Source of the DNA: Chloroflexi bacterium UBA4733
GTDB lineage: Bacteria > Chloroflexota > UBA4733
Reading direction: 5' to 3'
NCBI GenBank assembly: GCA_002404055.1
Contig: DHIZ01000228.1
Coordinates: 44,631 to 56,977 of the forward strand
Length of the DNA: 12,347 nt
Shown: positions 1 through 7,282 of the stretch, one piece after another
Layout: each line of letters opens with the position of its first letter
Numbering within the stretch: position 1 is the first letter of the stretch
Made by a program: the position numbers and the translations under genes
The notes under the pieces: generated by a model
What the model was told of the DNA's origin: nothing
The model's input: only the letters and a program-made list of their open reading frames with translations
The model's database searches: none

Positions 1-1
1 C

Positions 2-2374
2 TTCGAGATGCTCGGCAACTGGTCTATCGGCGACTACTTCAAGGCCGAGGCCGTCGCCTATGCCTGGGAACTCTCCACCGGCGAACTAGGCCTGGAGCAC
101 AACCGTATCTCCGTCACGGTCCACCCGGACGACGACGTGACCCCTGCGCTCTGGCGGCGAATCGGCCTGCCGGACGACCGCATCGTCACGCTGGCCAAGA
201 ACTGGTGGCCGGAGGCCGGCGCCGTTGGCCCCTGTGGTCCCGATACAGAGATGTTCTACGATCGCGGACCGGCCTTCGGCTGCGATCGTCCGACCTGCGG
301 CCCTGACTGCGATTGCGGTCGCTTCGTTGAGTTCTGGAACCTCGTGTTCATGCAGTACAACCGCGACGCCGCCGGAAACCTGCAACCGCTGCCCAACGCC
401 AACGTCGACACGGGCATGGGGCTCGACCGCATGGCCTGCATCTTGCAGGACGTGCGCACCAACTACGAGACCGACCGCTTCAGGCCAATCCTGGATCGTG
501 CGGCAACCGTGGCAAAAACCGCCTACGGCGCCGATGCCGGCCACGACCGCTCGCTACGCATCATGTCCGACCACGTTCGGGGCGTCACCTTTCTGCTGGC
601 GGATAACGTGCGACCCGGGAACGAGGGGCGGGGCTACGTGCTGCGCCGCCTCATCCGCCGTGCGGTGCGCCACGGCGTCCTGCTGGGCATCGATGCGCCC
701 TTCCTGGCCGACCTGTCAAGCGTCGTCATCCGTTACTACAGCGCCTCCTACCCAGAATTGCAGCAGCGCAGCGAACGCATCCGGCAGGTCCTCACGGACG
801 AGGAGCAGCGCTTCAGCGCGACCCTGCAGGCCGGCATGGCGGCGTTCGAGCGGCTGGTCCACGAGGTGGAGCGGCGTGGCGAACGGGTGTTGCCGGGCGA
901 ACGGGTCTTCCGGCTCTACGACAGCCAGGGCCTGCCACTGGAAGTGGTGCAGGAACTAGCTGCCGAACGCCACCTCAGCGTCGACGTGGACGGCTTCGAG
1001 ACGGAGATGGCGCGCCAGGTAGCCGGCGGTAAACGCGATTACCGTAGCCGCTCCAGCGGCGCAGTAGGTGAGGCCGCCTCCAGCGCCATGACCACGCTGC
1101 CGCCGACGGAGTTCACGGGCTATACCGAGTTACAGACCGAGGCAACGATTCTGCGCCTGGTTGTTGACGGCCAAGCGGTTGGTGCAGCGGAGCCGGGCCA
1201 ACAGGTCGCCGTCGTGCTGGATCGCTCGCCGTTCTACGTCCAGAGCGGCGGCCAGGTCTCGGACACCGGCGAGATCCAGGCGGGCGACGCCCTGATCACC
1301 GTCACGGAGCTGGAAAAGCTCCCTTCCGGCGTCGTGTTGCACAAGGGCACGCTGGCGGATGGCGAGGTCCACGATGGCGACGCCGTGACGGCCGTCGTGG
1401 ACCAGCGACGCCGGGCCGACACGCGGCGCAACCACACGGCAACCCATATGCTGCATCGCGCCCTTCGGCAGCAACTGGGCGAACACGTCGAGCAGGCCGG
1501 GTCGGTGGTCGCTCCCGACCATCTCAGCTTCGACTTCACACACGGTTCCCGCCTCTCCTCGGAGGAACTCGTCGCGGTTGAGCGCGCCGTCAACGAACAG
1601 ATCACGCAGGACCTGGCGGTGACGACGGTCATCAAGCGGCTGGCCGAGGCCCGAGCCGAGGGCGCGATGGCATTGTTCGGGGAAAAGTACGGCGATGCCG
1701 TGCGCGTGGTGACGATCGAAGGCTACAGCAAAGAGCTGTGCGGTGGTACTCACGTCCGCCAGACCGGCGAGATCGGCAGCTTCTTCATCGTGACGGAAAG
1801 CGGCATCGGCGCTGGTGTGCGGCGCATCGAGGCCCTGACCGGACTGAGCGCCGTGGCCCACGCCCGCCATCAAGCGCAACTGGTAGAGGAGCTGGCGCGG
1901 CAGGTGAAAGCGTCGCCCGGCGAACTCTCGCAACGGGTCCAGGCCATGCAGCGCGAGGCCGAAGACTTGCGCCGCACATTGCAGGCGGCTGAGCGCGAAC
2001 ACATGCACCAGGAAGCGGAGCGACTGGCCGCCCGTGCCGTCACCGCGACTGGCTTCCGTGTTGTCGCCGAGCAAGTGACTGGGGGACAGGCGGAAGGCTT
2101 GCGCACGCTGGCCGACTTCCTGCTGGACCGGTTACAGCCGGCTGTGATCTTGCTGGCAGCGCCTGCCAACGGCCGAGCGCAATTACTTGCCGCCGTCTCC
2201 CCCGAGCTTACAAAGGCCGGGCAAGACGCCGGACGCCTGGTTAAGGAGTTGGCAAAGCGTAGCGGCGGCGGCGGCGGCGGCGGCAACCCACGCATGGCCA
2301 CCGGCAGCAGCAGCACCCCTGCCGGTATAGCCGGCGCGCTCGCGGCGTTGCGCGACGAGCTGGTCACAGGATGA
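2..2374 (+). CDS. alaS: Alanyl-tRNA synthetase, 5'-truncated by the window edge
   Basis: Cytoplasmic class II synthetase that charges tRNA-Ala with alanine and hydrolyses mischarged Ser/Gly-tRNA-Ala. The frame is open from base 2 and begins in the conserved FEMLGNWSIGDYFK block, so roughly the first 85-90 residues lie outside; the Met at base 8 is not the start. Numbering from that Met: aminoacylation core about 1-180 with GPCGPDTE at 74-81 and GMGLDRM; helical tRNA-recognition region about 190-390; editing (SAD) domain with zinc ligands HTATH (H476, H480) and CGGTH (C578, H582); coiled linker about 630-690; C-Ala domain to 788 with a glycine run and PRMATG. Four cysteines at 92, 97, 101 and 103 form a small Cys-rich insert, which I recall from a subset of bacterial AlaRS. 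It ends 7 bp before ruvX; alaS-ruvX-mltG is a recurrent order. All key residues visible are intact. Confidence 0.97.
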   Translation, partial: FEMLGNWSIGDYFKAEAVAYAWELSTGELGLEHNRISVTVHPDDDVTPALWRRIGLPDDRIVTLAKNWWPEAGAVGPCGPDTEMFYDRGPAFGCDRPTCGPDCDCGRFVEFWNLVFMQYNRDAAGNLQPLPNANVDTGMGLDRMACILQDVRTNYETDRFRPILDRAATVAKTAYGADAGHDRSLRIMSDHVRGVTFLLADNVRPGNEGRGYVLRRLIRRAVRHGVLLGIDAPFLADLSSVVIRYYSASYPELQQRSERIRQVLTDEEQRFSATLQAGMAAFERLVHEVERRGERVLPGERVFRLYDSQGLPLEVVQELAAERHLSVDVDGFETEMARQVAGGKRDYRSRSSGAVGEAASSAMTTLPPTEFTGYTELQTEATILRLVVDGQAVGAAEPGQQVAVVLDRSPFYVQSGGQVSDTGEIQAGDALITVTELEKLPSGVVLHKGTLADGEVHDGDAVTAVVDQRRRADTRRNHTATHMLHRALRQQLGEHVEQAGSVVAPDHLSFDFTHGSRLSSEELVAVERAVNEQITQDLAVTTVIKRLAEARAEGAMALFGEKYGDAVRVVTIEGYSKELCGGTHVRQTGEIGSFFIVTESGIGAGVRRIEALTGLSAVAHARHQAQLVEELARQVKASPGELSQRVQAMQREAEDLRRTLQAAEREHMHQEAERLAARAVTATGFRVVAEQVTGGQAEGLRTLADFLLDRLQPAVILLAAPANGRAQLLAAVSPELTKAGQDAGRLVKELAKRSGGGGGGGNPRMATGSSSTPAGIAGALAALRDELVTG
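2264..2284 (+). repeat. (GGC)7 microsatellite inside alaS
   Basis: Seven perfect GGC codons encode seven consecutive glycines between the linker and the end of the C-Ala domain. AlaRS proteins normally carry a glycine-rich loop here, so the peptide is expected. The pure codon repeat is less so, because gain or loss of units would stay in frame and could vary between strains. Confidence 0.8.
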
Positions 2375-2381
2375 CGGTCGA

Positions 2382-2804
2382 ATGAGCCGTATCCTCGCCA
2401 TCGATCTGGGTGAACAGCGCATCGGGCTGGCGTTGAGCGATCCGTCCGGCCATATCGCCGGGAGCATCCGTACCATCCGGCGCGGTCTGCGCGATGAAGA
2501 GATGGCGGCGATCCGCGCCGTCATTGTTGCCGAGGGGGTCGCACGCATCATCGTGGGCATGCCACTCGGCATGAATGGCCAGCCCGGTGTGCAGGCTGAG
2601 CTGACCCGGCGCTGGGTGGAGGTCCTGCGGCGTTACACTGATCTCCCGCTAGAGGTCCTCGACGAGCGCCTGACCAGCGTGCAGGCGCACCGCTCACTCG
2701 ACAGCATGGGAGTGAGACGCCGCCAGCACCGCCAGCACGTCGATGGGGTCGCGGCTACGCTGTTGTTGCAGGGGTATTTAGATGGGCATCGCGAGGACGC
2801 GTAA
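2382..2804 (+). CDS. ruvX: RuvX/YqgF family RNase H-fold nuclease
   Basis: A 140-aa protein, close to the usual family length of about 138. The family has an RNase H/RuvC-like fold and is described as a pre-16S rRNA 5'-end processing nuclease, also proposed as a Holliday junction resolvase. Visible family motifs are ILAIDLG with D8, VGMPLGMNG at 58-66, the DERLTS block (D94, E95, R96) and the C-terminal D121 followed by an LLLQGYLD helix. The ATG lies 7 bp after the alaS stop, with a weak AGGA about 10 bp upstream that overlaps the end of alaS. It is probably co-transcribed with alaS and mltG. No missing residues are evident. Confidence 0.94.
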   Translation: MSRILAIDLGEQRIGLALSDPSGHIAGSIRTIRRGLRDEEMAAIRAVIVAEGVARIIVGMPLGMNGQPGVQAELTRRWVEVLRRYTDLPLEVLDERLTSVQAHRSLDSMGVRRRQHRQHVDGVAATLLLQGYLDGHREDA

Positions 2805-4037
2805 ATGGCAAATCGACAGGTAACCGGCCGCACACGCGAGCTTTCCGCAGTGCGGCGCTCGCGCGTCCAACGCACCGGCGGCAACCGGATGTTTCGACGT
2901 CCAAACAGCGGTGGAGGGGGCGGTGTCGCCGGACTGGTGCTCCTGGCAGTGCTCGTCGGCTTCGTGGTAGCCCTCTATATTGGCGGGCGCGACCTGCTCT
3001 CCGGCAACCAGACCGCCGCGGTACCGGCGATATCAGGAACGGCAACAACAGCCTCCGTCGTGATCCGGCAGAGTACCGTGGCGAACAGTCTGAGCGCTGT
3101 CGCCAGCGGGCAGGGTGTTCCCTTTGTCGTGAAGAGCGGCGCTACGTGGACGGATGTCGCCGATCAACTGCAACAACAGGGCTTAATTTCTAGCGCTACG
3201 GTGTTTCGGATTCAGGTACGGCTCACGGGGTCCAACGGGGCCCTGGAAGCCGGCGCCTACACGCTGACAAAAGGCATGACCACTGACCAGATCATCGCCG
3301 TGCTGGAACACGCGACGCCTCCGGTATCGGTGGCCGTGCGCTTCACGGAAGGCTGGCGCATGGAGCAGGACGCTGCCCAATTGGAAAAGCAAGGTGTCGG
3401 CACCGCTACCGACTTTCTCTCCGTCACCAAGAGTCAGAGCGCCAATTTCAGTGACGCCTTTCTGGCTGATCGTCCGTCCGGCGCCAGCCTGGAAGGGTAC
3501 CTCTTCCCGGATACCTACGACTTTCTGCAGAAGGTGGCGGCGGCGGACATCGTGACCAAAATGCTGAATCGCTTCGGTGAGCAGGTGACGCCTGCGATGG
3601 TCGCCCAGGCCAAGGCGCAAGGACACACGCTGTATCAGGTGCTCATCGTCGCCAGTATCGTGGAGCGGGAAGCGGCGGTGCCGTCGGAGCGGTCGCTCAT
3701 CGCCGGTGTGTACTGGAACCGCATCAAGCTGGGCCAATGTATGTGCGCGGACCCCACCGTGCAGTACGCCCTGGGGCAATCCAGCAACTGGTGGCCGACG
3801 CTCAACGCCGAAGCACGCACCCTTGCACCGGATTCTCCCTTCAACACCTACAACCATCTGGGCTTCCCTCCGGGCCCCATCTGCAGTCCGGGTCTGGCCA
3901 GCATCCAGGCGGCGCTCAGTCCCACCGGCGACTACCTCTACTTCGTCGCCAAGGGTGACGGCACCCACGTCTTTTCGCATACGCTGCAGGAGCAGACGCA
4001 GAACCAGCTTCGCATCCAACAGTCATCCACCAAGTAG
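2805..4037 (+). CDS. mltG: Endolytic murein transglycosylase MltG (YceG-like)
   Basis: A 410-aa inner-membrane lytic transglycosylase that cleaves nascent peptidoglycan strands and is thought to set glycan length. There is an Arg-rich cytoplasmic N-terminus (1-35), a glycine patch, one transmembrane helix about 41-60, a Ser/Thr-rich linker, a LysM-like segment about 105-170 and the YceG catalytic domain to the end. The catalytic signature is LIVASIVEREA; its first glutamate, E287, matches the catalytic Glu of the family. It is followed by PSER, the ADPTVQYALG block and the FNTYNHLGFPPGPICSPG block. The start codon directly abuts the ruvX stop (TAAATG), which favours translational coupling. 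An alternative ATG at 2889 would remove the basic cytoplasmic tail but has no better ribosome binding site. The cysteines in GQCMCADP are uncommon in my recollection of the family. Confidence 0.95.
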   Translation: MANRQVTGRTRELSAVRRSRVQRTGGNRMFRRPNSGGGGGVAGLVLLAVLVGFVVALYIGGRDLLSGNQTAAVPAISGTATTASVVIRQSTVANSLSAVASGQGVPFVVKSGATWTDVADQLQQQGLISSATVFRIQVRLTGSNGALEAGAYTLTKGMTTDQIIAVLEHATPPVSVAVRFTEGWRMEQDAAQLEKQGVGTATDFLSVTKSQSANFSDAFLADRPSGASLEGYLFPDTYDFLQKVAAADIVTKMLNRFGEQVTPAMVAQAKAQGHTLYQVLIVASIVEREAAVPSERSLIAGVYWNRIKLGQCMCADPTVQYALGQSSNWWPTLNAEARTLAPDSPFNTYNHLGFPPGPICSPGLASIQAALSPTGDYLYFVAKGDGTHVFSHTLQEQTQNQLRIQQSSTK

Positions 4038-4056
4038 CAGCCGGAAAGGCGGCGAC

Positions 4057-4728
4057 ATGACCACGGCGCCACTCGCCGCGATGCTCTCGGCCCTGGCGCT
4101 TGGGTTGGCTGCCTTGGCGGCGGCGCGACTGTTGCTGGCAGGCGTGGCCCGACGCGAACCGGAGGAACGGGGAGCCACGCTGCCTCCTGCTGGTGGACTC
4201 ACGCTGATCCTGGCGGTGGTGCTTGCGACGCTCCTGCTCCTTTGGAACCGACCCTTCAGCGCCGTCGCGGCCGTCGAAGCCTGCTGGGCGGCTGCGCTTG
4301 CCGTGATCTTCACCGTTGACCTGCGCGTGCGCTACATCCTCGACCTCTGGACAGCGCCTCTGGCACTCCTGGCCGTTATCGCCGCACTGGTGCTCCCCCA
4401 CCCGGCCTATCCCACGTTTCTCAGCGTGCTGGGCGGTGGCGCCATCGGCTTCGTCCTCTTCAGCGCTTTCTATGGCCTCGGCCTGTTGCTCTTTCATCAG
4501 CCGGCCCTTGGCCTGGGCGATGTCAAGCTCGCTGTACTGTTAGGTCTCATGGTCGGGGCCGAACGGGTCCTGACCGCCATCTTCATCGGCGCAATGCTGG
4601 GGGGCATCGTGTCGCTCGCTCTGGTCGTGCTCCGGCGCGCCACCCTAAGCGACGCGCCCGCCTATGGGACGTACCTGACGTTAGGTGGCTATGCTGCGCT
4701 ACTGGAAGTTGCCGGGTTTTGGCGATAA
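4057..4728 (+). CDS. A24-family prepilin-type peptidase, short form
   Basis: A 223-aa polytopic membrane aspartic protease related to PilD/TadV, enzymes that cut the leader of type IV prepilin-like proteins. The two catalytic aspartates are visible: D88 in IFTVDLRVRYILD and D155 in the GLGDVKL signature (GxGDxK). About six hydrophobic segments span the protein. It lacks the N-terminal zinc/methyltransferase domain of classic PilD, so it is a peptidase-only type. In the first motif the usual Ile-Pro before the second Asp is Ile-Leu. The start at 4057 has a GGAAAGG ribosome binding site about 8 bp upstream; an in-frame extension to 3706 overlaps mltG and is not credible. It sits 19 bp after mltG, likely as the last gene of the operon. 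No pilin gene is in the window, so its substrate is unknown. Confidence 0.88.
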   Translation: MTTAPLAAMLSALALGLAALAAARLLLAGVARREPEERGATLPPAGGLTLILAVVLATLLLLWNRPFSAVAAVEACWAAALAVIFTVDLRVRYILDLWTAPLALLAVIAALVLPHPAYPTFLSVLGGGAIGFVLFSAFYGLGLLLFHQPALGLGDVKLAVLLGLMVGAERVLTAIFIGAMLGGIVSLALVVLRRATLSDAPAYGTYLTLGGYAALLEVAGFWR

Positions 4729-4760
4729 GGCGGCGCCTGCGGTCTGCCGCCTCGTTCTTA
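4728..4760 (+). terminator. Probable intrinsic terminator after the alaS-peptidase operon
   Basis: A 7-bp perfect GC stem, AGGCGGC (4728-4734) pairing with GCCGCCT (4746-4752), encloses an 11-nt loop and is followed by the pyrimidine-rich CGTTCTTA. It begins at the peptidase stop codon and lies between convergent genes, as expected for a terminator. The T tract is short, so termination strength is uncertain. Confidence 0.55.
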
Positions 4761-4776
4761 CCGAAGCGAACGGTAT

Positions 4777-5457
4777 CTAGCCCAGGTACGACACCGTCGG
4801 CGCACCGACCATAACCCGGCGGAGCTCGCCTTCGTCTTCCTCGCGCGTCGTCGCCAGGACAACATCGCCGGCCTTCAGCACCAGCGAGCGATCGTAAAGC
4901 GGCGCCTGATTCGTGCGTAATACCGAAAGCAGGCGCGTGCCGGATGGCAGCGCCAGATCGGTGAAGCTATACCCAACGGCCGGTGACGAAGCGCGCAAGG
5001 TCAGTTCAACCAGTTCCAGGCCGTACTGGCGCAACGTTGCCAGGTGGACGACTCCCTGATCCGGCAGATCCATCGAGATGGCAGCGAGGACGAGTTGGGT
5101 AGGGCTTATCGTCACGTCGATTCCCAACTTGATGAAAATCGCCTCGTTCTTCGGATTATTGATACGCGCGATCGTGCGGGCGGTCTTGAACCGGCGCTTC
5201 GCCACCTGACAGATGACGAGGTTATCCTCATCGTCGCCAGTCACGGCGATCACCACATCGGCGCGCTCGATGCCGGCGTTGGCGAGAACACGGGGGTCGC
5301 AGGCATCGCCGGCGATCACCGCATCACCCAACTCACCGCTGAGCATGTGCGACCGGCTTGCGTCCTTCTCCAGCAGCACACATTCCAGGTTTTGGACCAG
5401 CAGCGATTTCGCCAGGTAGTAGCCGACTTTGCCGCCGCCACAGATCAGCGCAAACAT
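4777..5457 (-). CDS. TrkA-family (RCK) NAD-binding protein with RCK_C domain
   Basis: A 226-aa cytoplasmic regulatory subunit of Trk/Ktr-type potassium transport. The N-terminal Rossmann domain (1 to about 120) has the dinucleotide motif GGGKVG at 7-12, an acidic E30 at the end of strand 2 for ribose binding, and the GDACDP block at 50-55. The C-terminal part, about 135-220, fits the TrkA_C/RCK_C ligand-binding domain (PLYDRS...LKAGDVVLA). The ATG is 3 bp after the stop of the upstream TrkA-like gene, so the two are surely one operon. Such tandem pairs (CeoB/CeoC in actinobacteria) encode two unequal subunits of one regulator. No TrkG/TrkH membrane subunit lies in this window, so the channel partner must be elsewhere or just outside. 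The exact partner and bound ligand are inferred. Confidence 0.9.
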   Translation of the reverse strand: MFALICGGGKVGYYLAKSLLVQNLECVLLEKDASRSHMLSGELGDAVIAGDACDPRVLANAGIERADVVIAVTGDDEDNLVICQVAKRRFKTARTIARINNPKNEAIFIKLGIDVTISPTQLVLAAISMDLPDQGVVHLATLRQYGLELVELTLRASSPAVGYSFTDLALPSGTRLLSVLRTNQAPLYDRSLVLKAGDVVLATTREEDEGELRRVMVGAPTVSYLG

Positions 5458-5460
5458 CCC

Positions 5461-5895
5461 CTAGCGTCCCGGCGTTCCGGCTATCGCTACGGCGCTGTGC
5501 TGTTCAAAACAGTTCACGATTTGTTGCGCCCCGATGGTCGTCGGGCAGATTGTCTCCAGCCCGAGGTCGCGATACGTTTCTTCCCGCAGGGGATCGTAAA
5601 TGCGGCAGACCACTTTCGGGACCTGGAAGACGTGCTTGGCGACCTGCGCCGCCATGATGTTCCGGTTGTCCGCCGTCATCACCGCGGCGAAGGCATCGGC
5701 GTGCTCGATCCCGGCACGGCGCAGCACGTCCTCATCAATGCCCGTGCCGATGACCGTGTCACCGGTAAAGTCATTGGGAAGACGCTCGAACGCCTGACTA
5801 TTCTGGTCAACGATGGCGACCGAATGGCCGCCGCGACCCAACATTGTAGCCAGCGTCGCGCCGACCCGGCCACAGCCAACAATCACCACATGCAT
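5461..5895 (-). CDS. TrkA-N domain protein (single RCK_N domain)
   Basis: A 144-aa NAD-binding protein, first of the TrkA pair. Motif GCGRVG at 7-12 and D30 at the end of strand 2 define a Rossmann fold; the later GTGIDEDVL and KVVCRIYDP blocks match TrkA-N proteins. It ends right after the Rossmann domain and has no RCK_C ligand domain, unlike its 226-aa neighbour. I chose the ATG at 5895 because the Rossmann strand MHVVIVG starts there; the frame stays open to 5961 but that segment has no family features. The ribosome binding site is poor (GGACAG, about 8 bp upstream). It likely heterodimerises with the downstream product to gate a K+ transporter; that is inference from known pairs. Confidence 0.88.
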   Translation of the reverse strand: MHVVIVGCGRVGATLATMLGRGGHSVAIVDQNSQAFERLPNDFTGDTVIGTGIDEDVLRRAGIEHADAFAAVMTADNRNIMAAQVAKHVFQVPKVVCRIYDPLREETYRDLGLETICPTTIGAQQIVNCFEQHSAVAIAGTPGR

Positions 5896-5959
5896 TGTGT
5901 TCTGTCCATATGCTCGGCCTGCGCACACGGCAGACCGCTGACCGTCGTTGTCACTACAC

Positions 5960-5965
5960 ACTATA
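5960..5965 (-). promoter_or_regulatory. Candidate -10 box for the TrkA pair
   Basis: On the - strand the hexamer TATAGT (5 of 6 to TATAAT) lies in the 93-bp gap between the 203-aa gene and the TrkA pair, about 65 bp before the ATG. I see no good -35 at 16-18 bp, so the call is weak; read-through from the upstream genes is equally possible. Nothing else is recognisable in 5896-5988. Confidence 0.25.
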
Positions 5966-5988
5966 CCGCCATACGGTTGGGCGGGGCG

Positions 5989-6600
5989 TTATCGGCGACG
6001 GCCCCGACGCCGGGCCTGCGGTCGTGTCACTCCGCCGGCCGCCGGGGGAATCGGCGCCGAAGCCCCTAGCGGGGCAACGTCGTCCTCCACGTCCTCCACG
6101 GGCGCCACGTCAGGCGGTGTGGACCGGGCGGACGGGAAGGCGCGGCCGCTCGGAGCGGGCGGGCTGAGCCGGATGCGGAGCGGATAGGCGCCAACAGCGA
6201 TGCGTAGAGCATGCTCCAGGTCGTACTGGAGTTCAACTTTTCGTTTCCGTTTCAAGTCAAGCAACGTTTCAGCCGCCTGCCGCGGCAGGCCGATGTGGAC
6301 GGCTCCCTCCTCATCGAAAAGGAGCGAGCCGGTCTCCGTGGCCAGGCCGAACCGGCGGCGAATGTCGGCCATCGGCACATATGGGCGGCTACTGATGAAC
6401 CAGAGCAGGCTGCTCGACTTGACCCGTCGCGCCTGCTCGAGTACCGGCTGCTCGTCGTCACTGCTCGTCAGCGTGTCGTCAATCACCGCATGCGCTCCAA
6501 ACCGTGCAATGGCTGCCAAAACCGCCATGCCAACAATAGCATCCTGGGCAGCACTGGCGGCGTGGCCGGCGGTCAGTGTGAGTGCTGGGACGCTGTCCAT
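5989..6600 (-). CDS. Hypothetical protein with Pro-rich, Arg-tailed C-terminus
   Basis: A 203-aa protein I do not recognise. Residues 20-40 are hydrophobic/alanine-rich and could be a buried or membrane-associated helix. Residues 60-140 form a mixed alpha/beta region (SSSLLWFISSRPYV, then MADIRRRFGL, LLFDEEGAVHIGLP and a basic KRKRK segment) that could hold a small winged-helix-like fold, but this is not established. Residues 146-203 are Pro/Ala-rich and probably disordered, with an acidic EDVEDD run and an RRRGRRR end. The start overlaps the end of the upstream coiled-coil gene by 28 bp, which suggests translational coupling; no clear ribosome binding site is seen and an internal Met at residue 25 is an alternative start. 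Coding status rests on length, overlap and protein-like composition. Confidence 0.65.
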   Translation of the reverse strand: MDSVPALTLTAGHAASAAQDAIVGMAVLAAIARFGAHAVIDDTLTSSDDEQPVLEQARRVKSSSLLWFISSRPYVPMADIRRRFGLATETGSLLFDEEGAVHIGLPRQAAETLLDLKRKRKVELQYDLEHALRIAVGAYPLRIRLSPPAPSGRAFPSARSTPPDVAPVEDVEDDVAPLGASAPIPPAAGGVTRPQARRRGRRR

Positions 6601-7277
6601 TCGGCAGCACGCACATCTTTACCGATGAGGCCGAACCAGAAGCGGCGATACCAGGGGGAGGAGGGGGGCCGGGGGATGGAGGATGGCGCTGGCGGCGCCA
6701 TCATTGGTATCCAAGCCGCAAGGGTACTCCGAAGGCGAACCAGCTCCTGCTCCAACGCCTGTTGCTGCCGCTCCGCGCCTCTCAGTTGTTCTAGTTGCCG
6801 CTCCAAGGCGGCCTCACGATCAGCCACTTGCGGGGCGGCCCGGTATTCCGCTTCCATGGTGTAAAAGCGCGTCGCTAGACGACCGTGGCGAAGGCGCAGA
6901 TCGGTGACATCTGCAATGGCAGAATGGTATTCCGATTCCAGGGTGAAAAGCCGCACCGTCGCCCGTGCGTGGCGCAAGCGCATGTCGGCGGTGTCGGCCT
7001 GGGCCTGATCACGCTCCCGTTCGCACTGCGCTACTCGGTGCTGTAACATCTGGATCCGCGCCGTCGCGGCGCGAAATGCCGATGACCGCTGTGCCACGAC
7101 ACGGAACGATTGAAGCGAGGGCGCCTCTGCGCCCTCGGCATATCTAGGAGTCGCCGAATCGCTGGGCCTACCTCCAGATGGGACCATCGCTGCGCGTGCC
7201 GTTAGGCGCCCGCTCCTCACCGGACGAAGGAATTGAGCGGCGCGAGAGCGCGGAGGCCGCCGGTAATGGGTATCCAT
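6573..7277 (-). CDS. Hypothetical coiled-coil protein with internal 28-residue repeat
   Basis: A 234-aa protein of no family I recognise. Residues 1-50 are Arg/Pro-rich and low in complexity. Residues about 66-188 read as a long charged helical coiled coil rich in Arg, Glu, Gln and Ala. Within it, 98-125 and 126-153 are tandem copies of a 28-residue unit: RLRHAR, FTLESEY in copy one; RLRHGR, FYTMEAEY in copy two. Then comes a Pro-rich linker (191-208) and an aromatic, basic end WYRRFWFGLIGK that could touch a membrane. There is no signal peptide or catalytic motif. The gene precedes and overlaps the 203-aa gene and follows a tandem-repeat region. A structural or scaffolding role is possible but unproven. 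The ATG at 7277 has no ribosome binding site; a -10-like TATACT sits just upstream. Confidence 0.7.
   Translation of the reverse strand: MDTHYRRPPRSRAAQFLRPVRSGRLTARAAMVPSGGRPSDSATPRYAEGAEAPSLQSFRVVAQRSSAFRAATARIQMLQHRVAQCERERDQAQADTADMRLRHARATVRLFTLESEYHSAIADVTDLRLRHGRLATRFYTMEAEYRAAPQVADREAALERQLEQLRGAERQQQALEQELVRLRSTLAAWIPMMAPPAPSSIPRPPSSPWYRRFWFGLIGKDVRAAEWTASQHSH
6819..6986 (-). repeat. In-frame tandem duplication, two 84-bp units, inside the coiled-coil gene
   Basis: Units 6903-6986 and 6819-6902 encode residues 98-125 and 126-153 of the 234-aa protein. By eye 12 of 28 residues are identical and most others are conservative. Twenty-eight residues equal four heptads, so the duplication keeps coiled-coil register. 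The divergence says it is old. Confidence 0.7.
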
Positions 7278-7282
7278 GTCAG

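Noticed and set aside
1130..2074. 314-aa - strand open frame inside alaS
   Set aside because: Antisense to the editing and linker domains of alaS, with His/Arg/Asp-rich composition typical of shadow frames.
3183..4019. 278-aa - strand open frame inside mltG
   Set aside because: Antisense to the conserved MltG catalytic domain and without any recognisable motif.
5044..6069. 341-aa + strand open frame across the TrkA pair
   Set aside because: It lies antisense to two clear Rossmann-fold genes and shows no family motif; it is a by-product of GC-rich codon use.
6211..6864. 217-aa + strand open frame opposite the two hypothetical genes
   Set aside because: Considered because the - strand genes are unknown. 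The - strand frames have coiled-coil heptads, an internal repeat and an operon-like overlap; the + frame has only scattered composition, so the - strand was kept.
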